Made by a program: the position numbers and the translations under genes. Shown here piece by piece: positions 33,928-44,191 of a stretch of DNA of 64,000 bases (within the stretch, counting starts at the first letter, position 1; every line of letters begins with the position of its first letter). The stretch spans positions 930,001-994,000 of the forward strand of contig OZ246012.1 of assembly GCA_965230615.1 (NCBI GenBank), read 5' to 3'. Under the pieces are notes generated by a model, which was not told where the DNA came from, did no database searches, and was given only the letters and a program-made list of their open reading frames with translations. The stretch comes from G965230615 sp965230615. GTDB lineage: Bacteria; Pseudomonadota; Gammaproteobacteria; HTCC5015.

Positions 33928-34566
33928 TTAACTCAACTCTGGTGTTTTACTGGTCAATGAGTTGATATAGAACTTCACACAGGATTCGAAAGCATCGTCC
34001 ATACTGACATTAAACTGCTGCTCCACCAGATGTCGTTTACTTAGCATCAAGTGGATAAGCCCATAGCTTGTGCCCCACAAATTAAAAGCTTCTAGCATAG
34101 GGTTTTCTATATTTGAACGGATTGAACCATCTTTCATACCAAGCTCGATGATCTGAGCCATCGAATGCCAGATTTGATTGCGGTATTGGCGCACTTCCGG
34201 GTCATCAACATCTTTACTGACCTCAGATAGCATAACAACTTGAAAGTAATTAGGGTGCAACTGAGAGAAGTTAATATAACCACGAAAACAAGCAACCGCT
34301 TGATCTAGACCGTTATCTTCTTCCTTGATCGCTTGCAGCATTAAGTCAGCCATCACCTTAACAGCTCGGCGAGCAACTGCGCGCAATACATCTGCTTTAT
34401 CTTGAAAGTAAAAATAGATAAGCGTCCGACTAGATCCAACAATTTTCGCTATGTCGGACATCGCCGTGTTCTCGTAGCCTTTTTCAAAAAAGACCTTCTC
34501 TGCTGCATCTACTATTTCATTATAGCGCTGCTCTTTTTCCATCTCGTTTCGTGATCTAATAGCCAT
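33928..34566 (-). CDS. TetR-family regulator
   Basis: 212 residues. N-terminal helix-turn-helix (about 10-60, YNEIVDAAEKVFFEKGYENTAMSDIA, IVGSSRTLIYFYFQDK) and a variable C-terminal ligand domain. No regulated gene is obvious: its neighbours are the small HAD-like gene and a divergent thioesterase. A 409-bp divergent region lies between it and the thioesterase, so it may control that gene. Effector unknown. Confidence 0.92.
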   Translation of the reverse strand: MAIRSRNEMEKEQRYNEIVDAAEKVFFEKGYENTAMSDIAKIVGSSRTLIYFYFQDKADVLRAVARRAVKVMADLMLQAIKEEDNGLDQAVACFRGYINFSQLHPNYFQVVMLSEVSKDVDDPEVRQYRNQIWHSMAQIIELGMKDGSIRSNIENPMLEAFNLWGTSYGLIHLMLSKRHLVEQQFNVSMDDAFESCVKFYINSLTSKTPELS

Positions 34567-34975
34567 AGTTATAGGTTAAGGTAATTTGTATTTAAAATTA
34601 AGCAAAATATTAAGAAATTTTGAAATATTATTAACAATCTTTCTGCAAAAGCAAACGTTAAAACCCACAAAAGCACAGTCTTACCATTGGTTGGCATTTT
34701 ACCGACCAAATAATAGGCCGTACAGCATTGTGACTGTCAGATACACCGACAGAATGCCTGTCACTAAAGCGCTAACTCACTGTAACCAACCGACCTATAC
34801 CCCTTGACGGCCAGTCAGGATTTTACTTGACCACATAATCCGCTGGAAGCAATATAGGTCTAACTGATGCTGAGCAGCAGCCAGCCTGATTATGATAAAA
34901 TACCGGCCTAGCAGCTTTTTATAGCTTCTGCATACAGTTAAACAATAACATCAATAAATCAAGGGTTGATCATCA
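34567..34975. other. Divergent intergenic region (TetR gene / thioesterase)
   Basis: 409 bp. I see no clear TetR operator palindrome, only AT-rich DNA. The thioesterase start has no striking ribosome site (aaggg 15-20 bases upstream). Confidence 0.5.
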
Positions 34976-35746
34976 ATGAGTGCAAACAAACAGTGGTTTG
35001 TCAGCTTCAATGGCACAGAAATAATTAATCCAAAGCTTAAGCTTTACTGCTTCCACTACGCAGGTGGTAGTGCTGGCATCTTTCGTAGTTGGGCAAAACA
35101 GCTGATGCCCGATATTGAACTCATTGCCATACAATTGCCAGGGCGTGATGAGCGTTTCACCGAAACACTCTATACTGATTTAACTGCGTTGATGCAGGCT
35201 ATATCCACCGATACCCAACATTTAATTGATACACCCTGCGTGCTTTTTGGCCATAGCATGGGGGCAAGATTAGCTTATGAATATGCCTTAAAAATTCAAG
35301 CCACACAACCGGGCTTATTACGAGGTCTTATTGCTTCAGCTGCCAGAGCACCACAAGAGCCTGCATCAGACCCCATTCATCATCTCGATGATAGTGCGTT
35401 CTTATCACGTGTCGCTGAAGAAAATGGCACACCCGCAGAAATACTGGCCAATGATGAGTTGATGAGCCTGTTGCTACCCCGTATTCGAGCAGATTACACC
35501 TTAACCGATACTGCCCCATTAGATACCCGCGAGGCGCCTCTTGATTGCCCACTGTATGCTTTCTGTGGCGACCAGGACCCACATATTGATGGGGAGAAAA
35601 TGCAGAACTGGTCAGATAAAAGTAAACAGCAATTTGATCTATCCATTTTCTCCGGGGACCACTTCTTTATTAATACCGAGCAGGCACAAACAGCTGTTTT
35701 GCAACGAATTAACGATATTCTGGATCAGGCAGTAACACAGTTGTAA
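34976..35746 (+). CDS. Type II thioesterase (alpha/beta hydrolase, GrsT-like)
   Basis: 256 residues. It cleaves acyl groups from carrier proteins, usually clearing misloaded NRPS or PKS modules. Family pattern: LYCFHYAGGSAGIFRSW, the nucleophile motif GHSMGARLAYE (Ser about 97), AFCGDQDPHI with catalytic Asp, and GDHFFI with His. No NRPS or PKS genes are in the window, so its partner system is elsewhere or it serves another acyl carrier. Confidence 0.9.
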   Translation: MSANKQWFVSFNGTEIINPKLKLYCFHYAGGSAGIFRSWAKQLMPDIELIAIQLPGRDERFTETLYTDLTALMQAISTDTQHLIDTPCVLFGHSMGARLAYEYALKIQATQPGLLRGLIASAARAPQEPASDPIHHLDDSAFLSRVAEENGTPAEILANDELMSLLLPRIRADYTLTDTAPLDTREAPLDCPLYAFCGDQDPHIDGEKMQNWSDKSKQQFDLSIFSGDHFFINTEQAQTAVLQRINDILDQAVTQL

Positions 35747-35864
35747 AATAAAACTTGTCATTGCGATGATATTCATGATAATTTGCCGCCCCTTATGACA
35801 TTGTTGGTTTGGCTGTTGTTAACCACACACTAGGCCTCAAACATTTCCATAAGCGTATTTCAGC

Positions 35865-35941
35865 AGGCGCGTAGCTCAGTTGGTTAGAGCACCACCTTGA
35901 CATGGTGGGGGTCGTTGGTTCGAATCCAATCGCGCCTACCA
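35865..35941 (+). tRNA. tRNA-Val (anticodon GAC)
   Basis: 77 nt with encoded CCA. AGGCGCG pairs with CGCGCCT. The anticodon loop TTGACAT on the CCACC/GGTGG stem gives GAC. The D and T arms closely match the usual gammaproteobacterial tRNA-Val(GAC). Confidence 0.98.
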
Positions 35942-35951
35942 AACGCTACCC

Positions 35952-36373
35952 CTCTGTAACTACGTGCATACATGCAACAGCGGTACAGGAACCACGAAAC
36001 TCGCTCCCCCTCTGTAACTACGTGCATACATGCAACAGCGGTACAGGAACCACGAAACTCGCTCCCCCTCTGTAACTACGTGCATACATGCAACAGCGTC
36101 GGAACCACCGAACCCAAACCTTCAATTTGCACTAGCTCATCCCGGAGCCATAACACTCTTCAAGCAGCACCAACTCTGTAACTACGTGCATACATGCAAC
36201 AACGGTACAGGAACCACGAAACTCGCTCCCCCTCTGTAACTACGTGCATACATGCAACAGCGTCGGAACCACCGAACCCAAACCTTCAATTTGCACTAGC
36301 TCATCCCGGAGCCATAACACTCTTCAAGCAGCACCAACTCTGTAACTACGTGCACACATGCAACAGCGGTACG
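35952..36373. repeat. Composite tandem repeat array (58- and 106-bp units) after tRNA-Val
   Basis: The core CTCTGTAACTACGTGCATAC starts at 35952, 36010, 36068, 36174, 36232 and 36338, so the spacings are 58, 58, 106, 58 and 106 bp. Short units have tail A (GGTACAGGAACCACG...) and long units tail B (GTCGGAACCACCGAACCC...). The 36174 copy has one change (AACAACGG) and the last copy has GTGCACACATGC. A small palindrome TGCAT-ACATGCA lies inside the core. The array begins 10 bp after the tRNA CCA and ends before uvrB. It is not a CRISPR (no unique spacers). Confidence 0.95.
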
Positions 36374-36403
36374 TCCTAATTATTGCCCCGGACTCCTCTA
36401 CCC

Positions 36404-38437
36404 TCATCCCACCGGCAACTCAAACCCCTGCTGCCGAATACGCTCAATTTCATCACGCACTCTAGCCGCTTCTTCAAAATCGAGGTTCTTAGCATGATCG
36501 AACATTTGCTGCTCAAGCTTTTTAATTAATTTAGCGGCTTTATCAGGCGTTAGCTTGCCCTCTATATCGTATTTCGCCACTAACTCTGCAATTTTATTGT
36601 TCTCAGCTTTTTTCACCTTACCTGTACTGACTTTTCTAAAGCCACCATCCATAACATCGGCCACTTCTTTATTAATGCCTTGTGGGGTAATGCCGTGCTT
36701 TTCATTATAAGCTTGTTGTTTATCGCGCCGCCGATTTGTTTCATCAATCGCCCTCTGCATAGAGCCGGTCACTCTGTCTGCATACAAAATCGCCCTACCT
36801 TCAATATTCCTTGCCGCGCGCCCTATTGTTTGAATCAAAGAACGCTCTGAGCGTAAAAAACCCTCCTTATCCGCATCCAGGATAGCCACCAGAGAGACTT
36901 CTGGCATATCTAAACCTTCACGTAGCAGGTTAATACCGACTAACACATCAAAATGCCCTAAGCGTAAATCACGAATAATCTCTACCCGCTCAACCGTATC
37001 TACGTCAGAGTGCAAATAACGAACACGCACATTATGTTCGTTTAAGTAGTCTGTCAGGTCTTCAGCCATGCGCTTGGTTAGCGTTGTCACCAACACGCGT
37101 TCGTCTTTTGCAGCCCGCAAATTAATTTCCGACATCACATCATCCACCTGCGTAGCAACGGGCCTAATTTCAATTTGCGGATCAACCAGACCAGTGGGCC
37201 GTACGACTTGCTCAGCAATAGCATCAGCATGCTCGGCTTCATAAGGCCCTGGCGTTGCCGAGATAAACAAGCACTGTGGTGATAGCTGCTCAAACTCATC
37301 AAAGCGTAATGGTCTATTATCCAGTGCCGAAGGTAAGCGAAAGCCATATTCGACCAGTGTTTCTTTACGCGAGCGATCACCTTTATACATAGCACCCAGC
37401 TGCGGCACCGTCACATGACTTTCATCAATGATCAACAGTGCATCTTCGGGTAAGTAATCGAATAAACAAGGTGGCGGCTCACCTGCTTCACGACCGGATA
37501 GATGGCGCGAGTAATTTTCAACACCATTACAATAGCCAAGCTCATTGATCATTTCTATATCGAATAAAGTACGCTGCTCTAGCCGCTGAACTTCGAGTAA
37601 CTTTTCTACAGAACGCAACTGCACGACCCGCTCTTTGAGTTCGAGTTTAATAGCTTCTACCGCATTGAGCATAATTTCTCGCGGCGTTACATAATGCGTT
37701 TTAGGGTATACGGTATAACGACTAACACGTTGAATTGTTGCGCCGGTTAGTGGATCGAATATACTGATATTTTCTATTTCATCATCAAACAATTCGATAC
37801 GTACAGCTTCTTTTTCAGAGTCTGCCGGATGAATATCAATCACTTCACCACGCACTCGGTAAGTCCCACGGCGTAACTCAACATCGTTGCGGGTATATTG
37901 CAACTCAGCTAAGCGCCTTAATATTTTGCGCTGATCTATCATCTCGCCCCGTACGACATGCAAGATCATGCTGAAATATTGTTTTGGGTCACCTAAACCA
38001 TAAATCGCAGAGACCGTGGCCACAATAATGGTATCCGGCCGCTCCATAATAGCTTTAGTTGCTGATAGCCGCATTTGTTCTATTTGTTCATTTAAAGAGG
38101 CATCTTTTTCAATAAATGTATCTGAAGATGGCACATAAGCCTCTGGCTGATAATAGTCATAATAAGAGACAAAGTACTCGACCGCATTGTTGGGGAAAAA
38201 CTCTTTCATTTCACCATAGAGCTGAGCTGCTAAGGTTTTATTGGGTGCTAAAATGAGCGCTGGTCGTTGAACAGTTTGAATAACATTGGCGACCGTAAAT
38301 GTCTTACCAGAACCTGTTACACCGAGTAAGGTCTGGTAGGCCAAGCCAGACTCAAGACCATCAACTAACTGCTCAATGGCTTTAGGCTGATCACCAGCCG
38401 GCTTGTAATCTGTGTGCAACTCAAATGCTTTACTCAT
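36404..38437 (-). CDS. uvrB: UvrABC excision nuclease subunit B
   Basis: 677 residues, full length. DNA-damage recognition helicase. Walker A GVTGSGKT, the beta-hairpin region VSYYDYYQPEAYVP, helicase motifs with IDESHV and LREGLDMPEV, and the C-terminal UVR domain (FDHAKNLDFEEAARVRDEI) that contacts UvrC. No partner genes nearby; uvrA and uvrC are outside the window. Stands alone between the repeat array and tex. Confidence 0.98.
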   Translation of the reverse strand: MSKAFELHTDYKPAGDQPKAIEQLVDGLESGLAYQTLLGVTGSGKTFTVANVIQTVQRPALILAPNKTLAAQLYGEMKEFFPNNAVEYFVSYYDYYQPEAYVPSSDTFIEKDASLNEQIEQMRLSATKAIMERPDTIIVATVSAIYGLGDPKQYFSMILHVVRGEMIDQRKILRRLAELQYTRNDVELRRGTYRVRGEVIDIHPADSEKEAVRIELFDDEIENISIFDPLTGATIQRVSRYTVYPKTHYVTPREIMLNAVEAIKLELKERVVQLRSVEKLLEVQRLEQRTLFDIEMINELGYCNGVENYSRHLSGREAGEPPPCLFDYLPEDALLIIDESHVTVPQLGAMYKGDRSRKETLVEYGFRLPSALDNRPLRFDEFEQLSPQCLFISATPGPYEAEHADAIAEQVVRPTGLVDPQIEIRPVATQVDDVMSEINLRAAKDERVLVTTLTKRMAEDLTDYLNEHNVRVRYLHSDVDTVERVEIIRDLRLGHFDVLVGINLLREGLDMPEVSLVAILDADKEGFLRSERSLIQTIGRAARNIEGRAILYADRVTGSMQRAIDETNRRRDKQQAYNEKHGITPQGINKEVADVMDGGFRKVSTGKVKKAENNKIAELVAKYDIEGKLTPDKAAKLIKKLEQQMFDHAKNLDFEEAARVRDEIERIRQQGFELPVG

Positions 38438-38808
38438 AATTTAGACTTTGTGACTACTCGCGCAATAAAAACAGGTTTATTTGAATTATTTAGGGCTTAT
38501 TTGGATGGCTTGAAAAATGCGCCCAACACTGCAGCAAGGCTATAGCATCGGGCCCTACTCGGCAAGTCAGCAGTGTTATTAAATTAAACCTCACAGCATT
38601 TCGCTGATATCTTCGTTTAGCGAGCTTTTTATGTCACATTCTGTGAGCTTAAGCCAAAACACATCGGCAAAATAAACTGCCCTTATGCTTACTCATTGAT
38701 GTAGCGGTAAAAATTCAGATTTAGGCAAAAAAATCAAGTCTTGATCTACTTAGCATCTGGCTATATTGTTACGCGCCTTTATCCCAGCCTCAAGAGTATC
38801 AAGTACAC
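38438..38808. other. Divergent intergenic region uvrB/tex
   Basis: 371 bp. It must contain the promoters of uvrB and tex. I found no clear LexA box, riboswitch or terminator. Confidence 0.55.
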
Positions 38809-41124
38809 ATGGATATTATCCAAACGATTGCTAAAGAACTGTCACTTAACACCAAACATGTAGAAGTTGCGATTAACTTACTGGACGAAGGCTCTACAGT
38901 GCCCTTTATCGCCCGCTATCGCAAGGAGCTGACAGGGGCCATGGATGATGAGCAGTTACGTACTCTGGAGGCACGCTTAGCCTATTTACGTGAACTTGAA
39001 GAAAGGCGCGGGGCCATTCTGAGTAGCATTGAAGAACAAGGCAAACTCACAGAGGCACTGAAGCAGGCAATCTTGGCAGCAGGCACCAAAACCACGTTGG
39101 AAGATTTGTACCTGCCGTACAAACCTAAACGCCGTACTAAAGGTCAGATTGCCATCGAGGCTGGTTTAGAGCCGTTGGCCGATATGCTGTTCGAAACACC
39201 TACATTGTCACCTGCTGCGGAAGCCGAAAAGTTTGTCGATAATGATAAGAATATCAACGATACCAAGGGCGCACTGGAAGGCGCTAAGTATATTCTCATG
39301 GAACGCTTTGCAGAGAATGCTAACTTACTTGCCAGTTTGCGGGACTACCTTTGGTCACATGGCCAACTTGACGTTAAAGTGGCCCCAGATAAAGAAAGCG
39401 AAGGTGAGAAATTTCGTGACTACTTTGAGTATGCTGAGCCTTTAGCAAAAATTCCTTCACATCGTATGCTAGCGATATTACGAGGTCGTAGTGAAGGTGT
39501 TTTACACGCTTCATTAAATATAGACACCCAAGACACTCACTCTCCTTGTGAAGGTATTATTGCACAACATATTGACTGGTCCCATCAAGGCCGCGCTGCT
39601 GATGACTGGTTACAAGAAGTGGTCAGTTGGACCTGGCGTATAAAACTATCACTGCAGCTGGAAACTGATATTATAAGTCACTTACGCCAAGATGCTGAGG
39701 CCGAAGCCATTAATGTTTTTGCCAGCAACCTGAAAGACTTATTACTGGCGGCTCCTGCAGGACCACGCACAACGATGGGCCTGGATCCAGGCTACCGTAC
39801 TGGCGTGAAGGTTGCGATTATCGATAGCAGTGGCAAGGTGCTCGACCATACTGCCATCTATCCGCATGCGCCACAAAAGCGCTGGGATGAAGCACTGGAT
39901 CTATTGAGCAAGCTTTGTGCAAAGCATGCTGTCGAACTCATCAGCATTGGCAATGGCACCGCTTCGCGTGAAACCGATCAATTAGTCATCGAACTCATCA
40001 AAAAGCAGCCTGAATTGAAATTGAGCAAGATTGTTGTTAGTGAAGCAGGCGCTTCTGTTTATTCAGCCTCTTCATTGGCCGCTAAAGAGTTTCCTGATTT
40101 GGATGTCACCATTCGGGGAGCTGTTTCTATTGCACGCCGCTTGCAAGATCCGCTGGCTGAGCTGGTAAAAATAGAGCCCAAAGCGATTGGTGTTGGCCAG
40201 TATCAGCATGATGTTAACCAGGTTCAGTTGGCAAAAAGCTTGAATAATACTGTTGAAGACTGCGTTAACTCAGTTGGCGTGGACTTAAATACGGCATCAG
40301 TGCCTTTATTAACACGTATATCGGGCTTGAATAGTAGTGTTGCCAACAACATCGTACAATACCGCGAAACACATGGTTTATTCAATAACCGCCAGCAACT
40401 GCTGGATGTACCGCGTCTGGGTAATAAAGTGTTTGAACTCGCTGCTGGCTTTTTGAAAGTGCATGGCGACAATCCTCTGGATGCGACGACTGTTCACCCT
40501 GAGTCATACTACGTTGTAGAAAGTATGGCACAACAACACAAACGCGAAGTACAAAGCCTTGTTGGCGACAGCCGCTTTTTACGAGACATAAAGCCAGGTG
40601 ACTATGCTAGCGAACAAACTGGAGAACTGACCATACGTGATATTCTTCACGAGCTGGAAAAGCCTGGCCGCGATCCACGCCCCGAATTTAAAACAGCCGC
40701 CTTTAAAGAAGGTGTCGCTAAATTAAGTGACTTAAGCGATGGAATGGTGCTCGAAGGCGTCATTACCAATGTCACCAATTTCGGCGCTTTTGTGGATATC
40801 GGTGTACATCAGGATGGTTTGGTACATATCTCAGCCCTATCAAATGAATACGTCAAAGACCCGCGCAGCATTGTCAAAGCTGGCCAAGTGGTAAAAGTAA
40901 AAGTGATGGAAGTGGACATCGAGCGCAAACGTATTGGTTTAAGTATGCGACTCGATGATGAGGCCAGCAGGCCTGCTAAAAAAGCCGCTGACAAGCCCCG
41001 TAGTAAAACGTCACAGGAGCGCAATCGAGGTGCTAAACACAATCGACATAAGTCCAACAATAAGCAGGCACCGCGCCCACAAGGCGCGTTGGCTGATGCT
41101 TTGTCTGCCGCATTGAATAAGTGA
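38809..41124 (+). CDS. tex: Tex family RNA-binding protein
   Basis: 771 residues. A conserved transcription-accessory protein. N-terminal helical Tex domain (about 1-190), a YqgF/RNase H-like core (about 320-450, MGLDPGYRTGVKVAIIDSSGK), a helix-hairpin-helix region (about 490-560, LNTASVPLLTRISGLNSSVANNIV) and a C-terminal S1 RNA-binding domain (about 645-715, GVITNVTNFGAFVDIGVHQDGLVHIS). A basic low-complexity tail (about 722-771) follows. Binds nucleic acid; its exact role varies by species. Confidence 0.97.
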   Translation: MDIIQTIAKELSLNTKHVEVAINLLDEGSTVPFIARYRKELTGAMDDEQLRTLEARLAYLRELEERRGAILSSIEEQGKLTEALKQAILAAGTKTTLEDLYLPYKPKRRTKGQIAIEAGLEPLADMLFETPTLSPAAEAEKFVDNDKNINDTKGALEGAKYILMERFAENANLLASLRDYLWSHGQLDVKVAPDKESEGEKFRDYFEYAEPLAKIPSHRMLAILRGRSEGVLHASLNIDTQDTHSPCEGIIAQHIDWSHQGRAADDWLQEVVSWTWRIKLSLQLETDIISHLRQDAEAEAINVFASNLKDLLLAAPAGPRTTMGLDPGYRTGVKVAIIDSSGKVLDHTAIYPHAPQKRWDEALDLLSKLCAKHAVELISIGNGTASRETDQLVIELIKKQPELKLSKIVVSEAGASVYSASSLAAKEFPDLDVTIRGAVSIARRLQDPLAELVKIEPKAIGVGQYQHDVNQVQLAKSLNNTVEDCVNSVGVDLNTASVPLLTRISGLNSSVANNIVQYRETHGLFNNRQQLLDVPRLGNKVFELAAGFLKVHGDNPLDATTVHPESYYVVESMAQQHKREVQSLVGDSRFLRDIKPGDYASEQTGELTIRDILHELEKPGRDPRPEFKTAAFKEGVAKLSDLSDGMVLEGVITNVTNFGAFVDIGVHQDGLVHISALSNEYVKDPRSIVKAGQVVKVKVMEVDIERKRIGLSMRLDDEASRPAKKAADKPRSKTSQERNRGAKHNRHKSNNKQAPRPQGALADALSAALNK

Positions 41125-41219
41125 ATACCGCAAAAGTAGCTTAAAACTAGACGCCATGTGAGTATCGGTTTACTATCTCCCCACTATAAGTCGGGCTGCA
41201 CGAGTCGGGGGACATTTCA

Positions 41220-41801
41220 TTGTTAGATCGCATATTAGACTCCGCATTAACAAAGCACAGTAAGCTATTCTTATTATTAGTATTTATTATTGCTTTTATA
41301 CTCTTACTGATACTCACAAAGCCGTCTTCCAAGTCCAGCGATACTGTTGATCACACTGCCCCTGCAACAACCGACAATGTTGCCAGCGCTGCAGCTGAGC
41401 AGCCAATACCGCCAGCGCAATATGAACAGTCACAGCCAACGCCAGCAGAGCCAGAGCTGCAACAAACCAGCCCTTTGGCCATACGCCCTGAAAGAGAAGC
41501 AGAAGATTTCAAAGCGCGTCGTGAAGCGATTCTGGCGCGGTTTGAACAGCACAATAATGACGTTAGCAGCCAAGCCGAAGAAGAAGCGCTATTACAAGCC
41601 CTTGAAGATGAGAGTGCCCTACTCAGTGAGTTCGGTGAATTCGATGATGAATCTGCCATCCCTGAGTGGGTGGAAGCTTACAATCTCTCTGAAGACGAGC
41701 TGGATCAATTGCTCGAGGAATTCGATGGCGAAGAGGAAGAACTGTTACGCAATATCGCCGAGGCATACGACTTTGAAGCTCAGAGAGCACTAGAAGACTA
41801 G
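41220..41801 (+). CDS. Membrane-anchored acidic protein of unknown function
   Basis: 193 residues. A short cytoplasmic start, one membrane helix (about 17-38, LFLLLVFIIAFILLLIL), a Pro/Gln/Ala-rich linker (about 40-95) and a strongly acidic C-terminal half (EEEALLQALEDES, EEFDGEEEELLRNIAEAYDFE). The start is a TTG at 41220 preceded by GGGGGAC; an ATG is not available in frame. It is the first of two consecutive unknown envelope genes (33 bp apart). I do not recognise a family; acidic tails often bind cations or proteins. Confidence 0.7.
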   Translation: MLDRILDSALTKHSKLFLLLVFIIAFILLLILTKPSSKSSDTVDHTAPATTDNVASAAAEQPIPPAQYEQSQPTPAEPELQQTSPLAIRPEREAEDFKARREAILARFEQHNNDVSSQAEEEALLQALEDESALLSEFGEFDDESAIPEWVEAYNLSEDELDQLLEEFDGEEEELLRNIAEAYDFEAQRALED

Positions 41802-41834
41802 TATCCATAAATAAAGTATGAGGGGAAAAATATA

Positions 41835-42458
41835 ATGACATCGCTTAGATATATATTACTTAGCTGTGTATTGATCCTATCAGGATCATTCAGCGCACTG
41901 GCATTCGCAACGTGCAATACCGAATCACCTCACGCCAAAGAAACTGAATCAATCTTTGAGCCACTTAAGCCCGCTCCTATTAGCCGCGCACAGTATAAAG
42001 TGCTGCAAAAATTAGTCAGCAAACAACGCGGTCGTAATTGGCGGGGCCGCTATACACAAATGCAATGCGTTGGCCCTGAAGATCAGCCCAGAGAACTCAG
42101 CAAACATTATTCAGCTGACGTGACCATCGATCTTAGCTCGAACGGTGACTTAGTTATCTCAATTCAAGCTGAAAACAAGCAGGAAGCACTGACCGACCAG
42201 GTCATTATTGAAACCAACGAGACCGCTACCACCACAGACGATATTAATAACACCAATATACGCGTTATTTCTGTCAGCAAAAATAAGCTAGAAGTACACC
42301 AAAAAATCAACCTGCGTAATGTTGGCGGTGGAGCACGTCCCATTGAGTACCTTTACACTTTATCCAATGCAAGCAGTAAACAACTGACTTTGCAGCGCCA
42401 AACCTTTATACACGGCAAACTCACTGGCGCAGATGAGTGGCAACTAAAACGTCGCTAA
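41835..42458 (+). CDS. Putative exported protein of unknown function
   Basis: 207 residues with a Sec signal peptide (cleavage near ALAFA). The mature part has few cysteines (CNTES and QCVG), a basic patch (SKQRGRNWRGRY) and a beta-rich C-terminal half. A good ribosome site (gaggggaaa) precedes the ATG. Convergent with citramalate synthase; likely cotranscribed with the acidic membrane protein upstream. No family assigned. Confidence 0.7.
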   Translation: MTSLRYILLSCVLILSGSFSALAFATCNTESPHAKETESIFEPLKPAPISRAQYKVLQKLVSKQRGRNWRGRYTQMQCVGPEDQPRELSKHYSADVTIDLSSNGDLVISIQAENKQEALTDQVIIETNETATTTDDINNTNIRVISVSKNKLEVHQKINLRNVGGGARPIEYLYTLSNASSKQLTLQRQTFIHGKLTGADEWQLKRR

Positions 42459-42492
42459 GCCATATACCTTCTACACCAAAATATATAAACGC

Positions 42493-44073
42493 TTATAAGT
42501 TTTCTTTATAGAGTTTATAGCGAATTGAGTCGACTAAAGCGGTATAAGAAGCCCCTAATATATCACTATCGACCCCAACGGTTGACCAGTGCATTTTATT
42601 ATCTGATGACTCTATCATAACTCGCGTCACCGCCTTAGTGCCTTTACGCGCATTCAAGATACGCACTTTATAGTCAATCAAATGAACCTCAGCCAGTGTC
42701 GGATAGAAACCTGCTAAAGCTTTGACTAATGCGCCATTGAGCGCATCAACAGGCCCATTACCCAAACTGGCTGTATGCACTATATCGCCAGAAGGTACTC
42801 GAATTTGCACAGTGGCCTCGCTAACAGGTGCACCCTCAGCTTGATCTCGCTCATCAATAACACGATATCCAAGCAAGTCGAAATAAGGCTTTAACTTGCC
42901 TCGGGTATTCTCAATTAATAGCTCTAAACTAGCATCAGCAGCCTCATAGCTATAACCTTGATGTTCCATTTTTTTAATTTCTTCAACAACACGCTGCAAC
43001 ACGCCCATATCTTCTTCAATAGATAAGCCAAGCTCTTGCAGCTTATATTGCACATTAGAACGACCCGATAAATCGCTCACTAATACACGCCGGGTGTTGC
43101 CCACCTGCTCTGGCGCAATGTGCTCATAGGTATCCGGGTTTTTCATAACAGCAGAGACATGCACACCACCTTTGTGTGCAAAAGCACTTTTACCGGTATA
43201 GGGTTGATTCTTCCACTCGCGCATATTGGCTAATTCTTGTACTGAGCGGCTCAGGTGCGTTAGTTTTGTCAGGTGCTCATTAGGCACACAAGCTAGACCA
43301 AGCTTGAGCTGTACACCTGGGATAATACTGACTAGGTTTGCATTACCACAACGCTCCCCAACGCCATTAATCGTACCCTGAATAAGGGTAGCCCCTTCTT
43401 TTACTGCGGCAAGTGTATTAGCAACGGCTGTCTCGCTATCATTATGCACATGAATCCCCATAGGCACTTCAAGCTGGCTAGAGAGTGTTTGCACCACCTC
43501 AGCAATATCCCAAGGCAAACCACCACCATTGGTATCACATAACGTTAAATATTTAGCCCCACCTTTTTCAGCGGCCTGTAGAGCTTGCACAGCATACTTG
43601 GGGTTAGCCTTATAACCATCAAAAAAGTGTTCTGCATCAAAAATGACTTCATCAAAGTACTGGTTTAGATAGCTCACCGAGTCTTCGATGATTTCCAGGT
43701 TGGCTTCGAGGCTGATGTTCAGTGCATCTGTCACATGAAAGTCCCAGCTTTTGCCAAAAATACAGGCAACAGGGACCTCACTTTTAATAAGCGCTTGTAA
43801 GCTAGGGTCTTCGGCACAACTCAGTTTGGCGCGTCTTGTTGAACCAAATGCGGTTATCCGTGCCTGTTTTAAGCTAATTTTATTAGCTTCATTGAAAAAG
43901 TCGAAATCTTTCGGGTTAGAGCCTGGCCAACCACCCTCAATATAGTGAAAGCCAAAATCATCTAATAGCTCTGCAATATGCAGCTTATCGTCCACTGTAA
44001 ACGAGACGTCTTCGGCCTGTGTACCATCTCTTAGTGTTGTGTCAAATAGCTTAATAGGCATATTTTTGTTCAT
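42493..44073 (-). CDS. cimA: (R)-citramalate synthase
   Basis: 526 residues. It condenses acetyl-CoA and pyruvate to citramalate, the threonine-independent route to 2-oxobutyrate and isoleucine. The N-terminal DRE-TIM barrel motif LFDTTLRDGTQAEDVSF, the GIHVHNDSETAVANT metal/His motif and GVGERCGNANL are present; the C-terminal LeuA-type regulatory domain is at about 385-520. Length and order fit CimA rather than LeuA or homocitrate synthase. The start is the ATG at 44073 (GAGCGGAAA before it). Convergent with the unknown pair upstream. Confidence 0.9.
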   Translation of the reverse strand: MNKNMPIKLFDTTLRDGTQAEDVSFTVDDKLHIAELLDDFGFHYIEGGWPGSNPKDFDFFNEANKISLKQARITAFGSTRRAKLSCAEDPSLQALIKSEVPVACIFGKSWDFHVTDALNISLEANLEIIEDSVSYLNQYFDEVIFDAEHFFDGYKANPKYAVQALQAAEKGGAKYLTLCDTNGGGLPWDIAEVVQTLSSQLEVPMGIHVHNDSETAVANTLAAVKEGATLIQGTINGVGERCGNANLVSIIPGVQLKLGLACVPNEHLTKLTHLSRSVQELANMREWKNQPYTGKSAFAHKGGVHVSAVMKNPDTYEHIAPEQVGNTRRVLVSDLSGRSNVQYKLQELGLSIEEDMGVLQRVVEEIKKMEHQGYSYEAADASLELLIENTRGKLKPYFDLLGYRVIDERDQAEGAPVSEATVQIRVPSGDIVHTASLGNGPVDALNGALVKALAGFYPTLAEVHLIDYKVRILNARKGTKAVTRVMIESSDNKMHWSTVGVDSDILGASYTALVDSIRYKLYKENL

Positions 44074-44191
44074 TTTCCGCTCAAAAACCAAATCCAGGGA
44101 TTGTATCTACACTCACCATCTACAGCAAATACTCTGTACATGATAACAGAAATCGCTAATCAGATGCTAAGCAGGTGAAATGCTGTTTGGC

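Noticed and set aside
35952..36373. CRISPR array
   Set aside because: Spacers are not unique; the segments between cores are identical copies of one of two tails and no cas genes are near.
35972..36379. Open frames inside the repeat array
   Set aside because: They only translate the repeat (MQQRYRNHETRS...) and have no ribosome sites.
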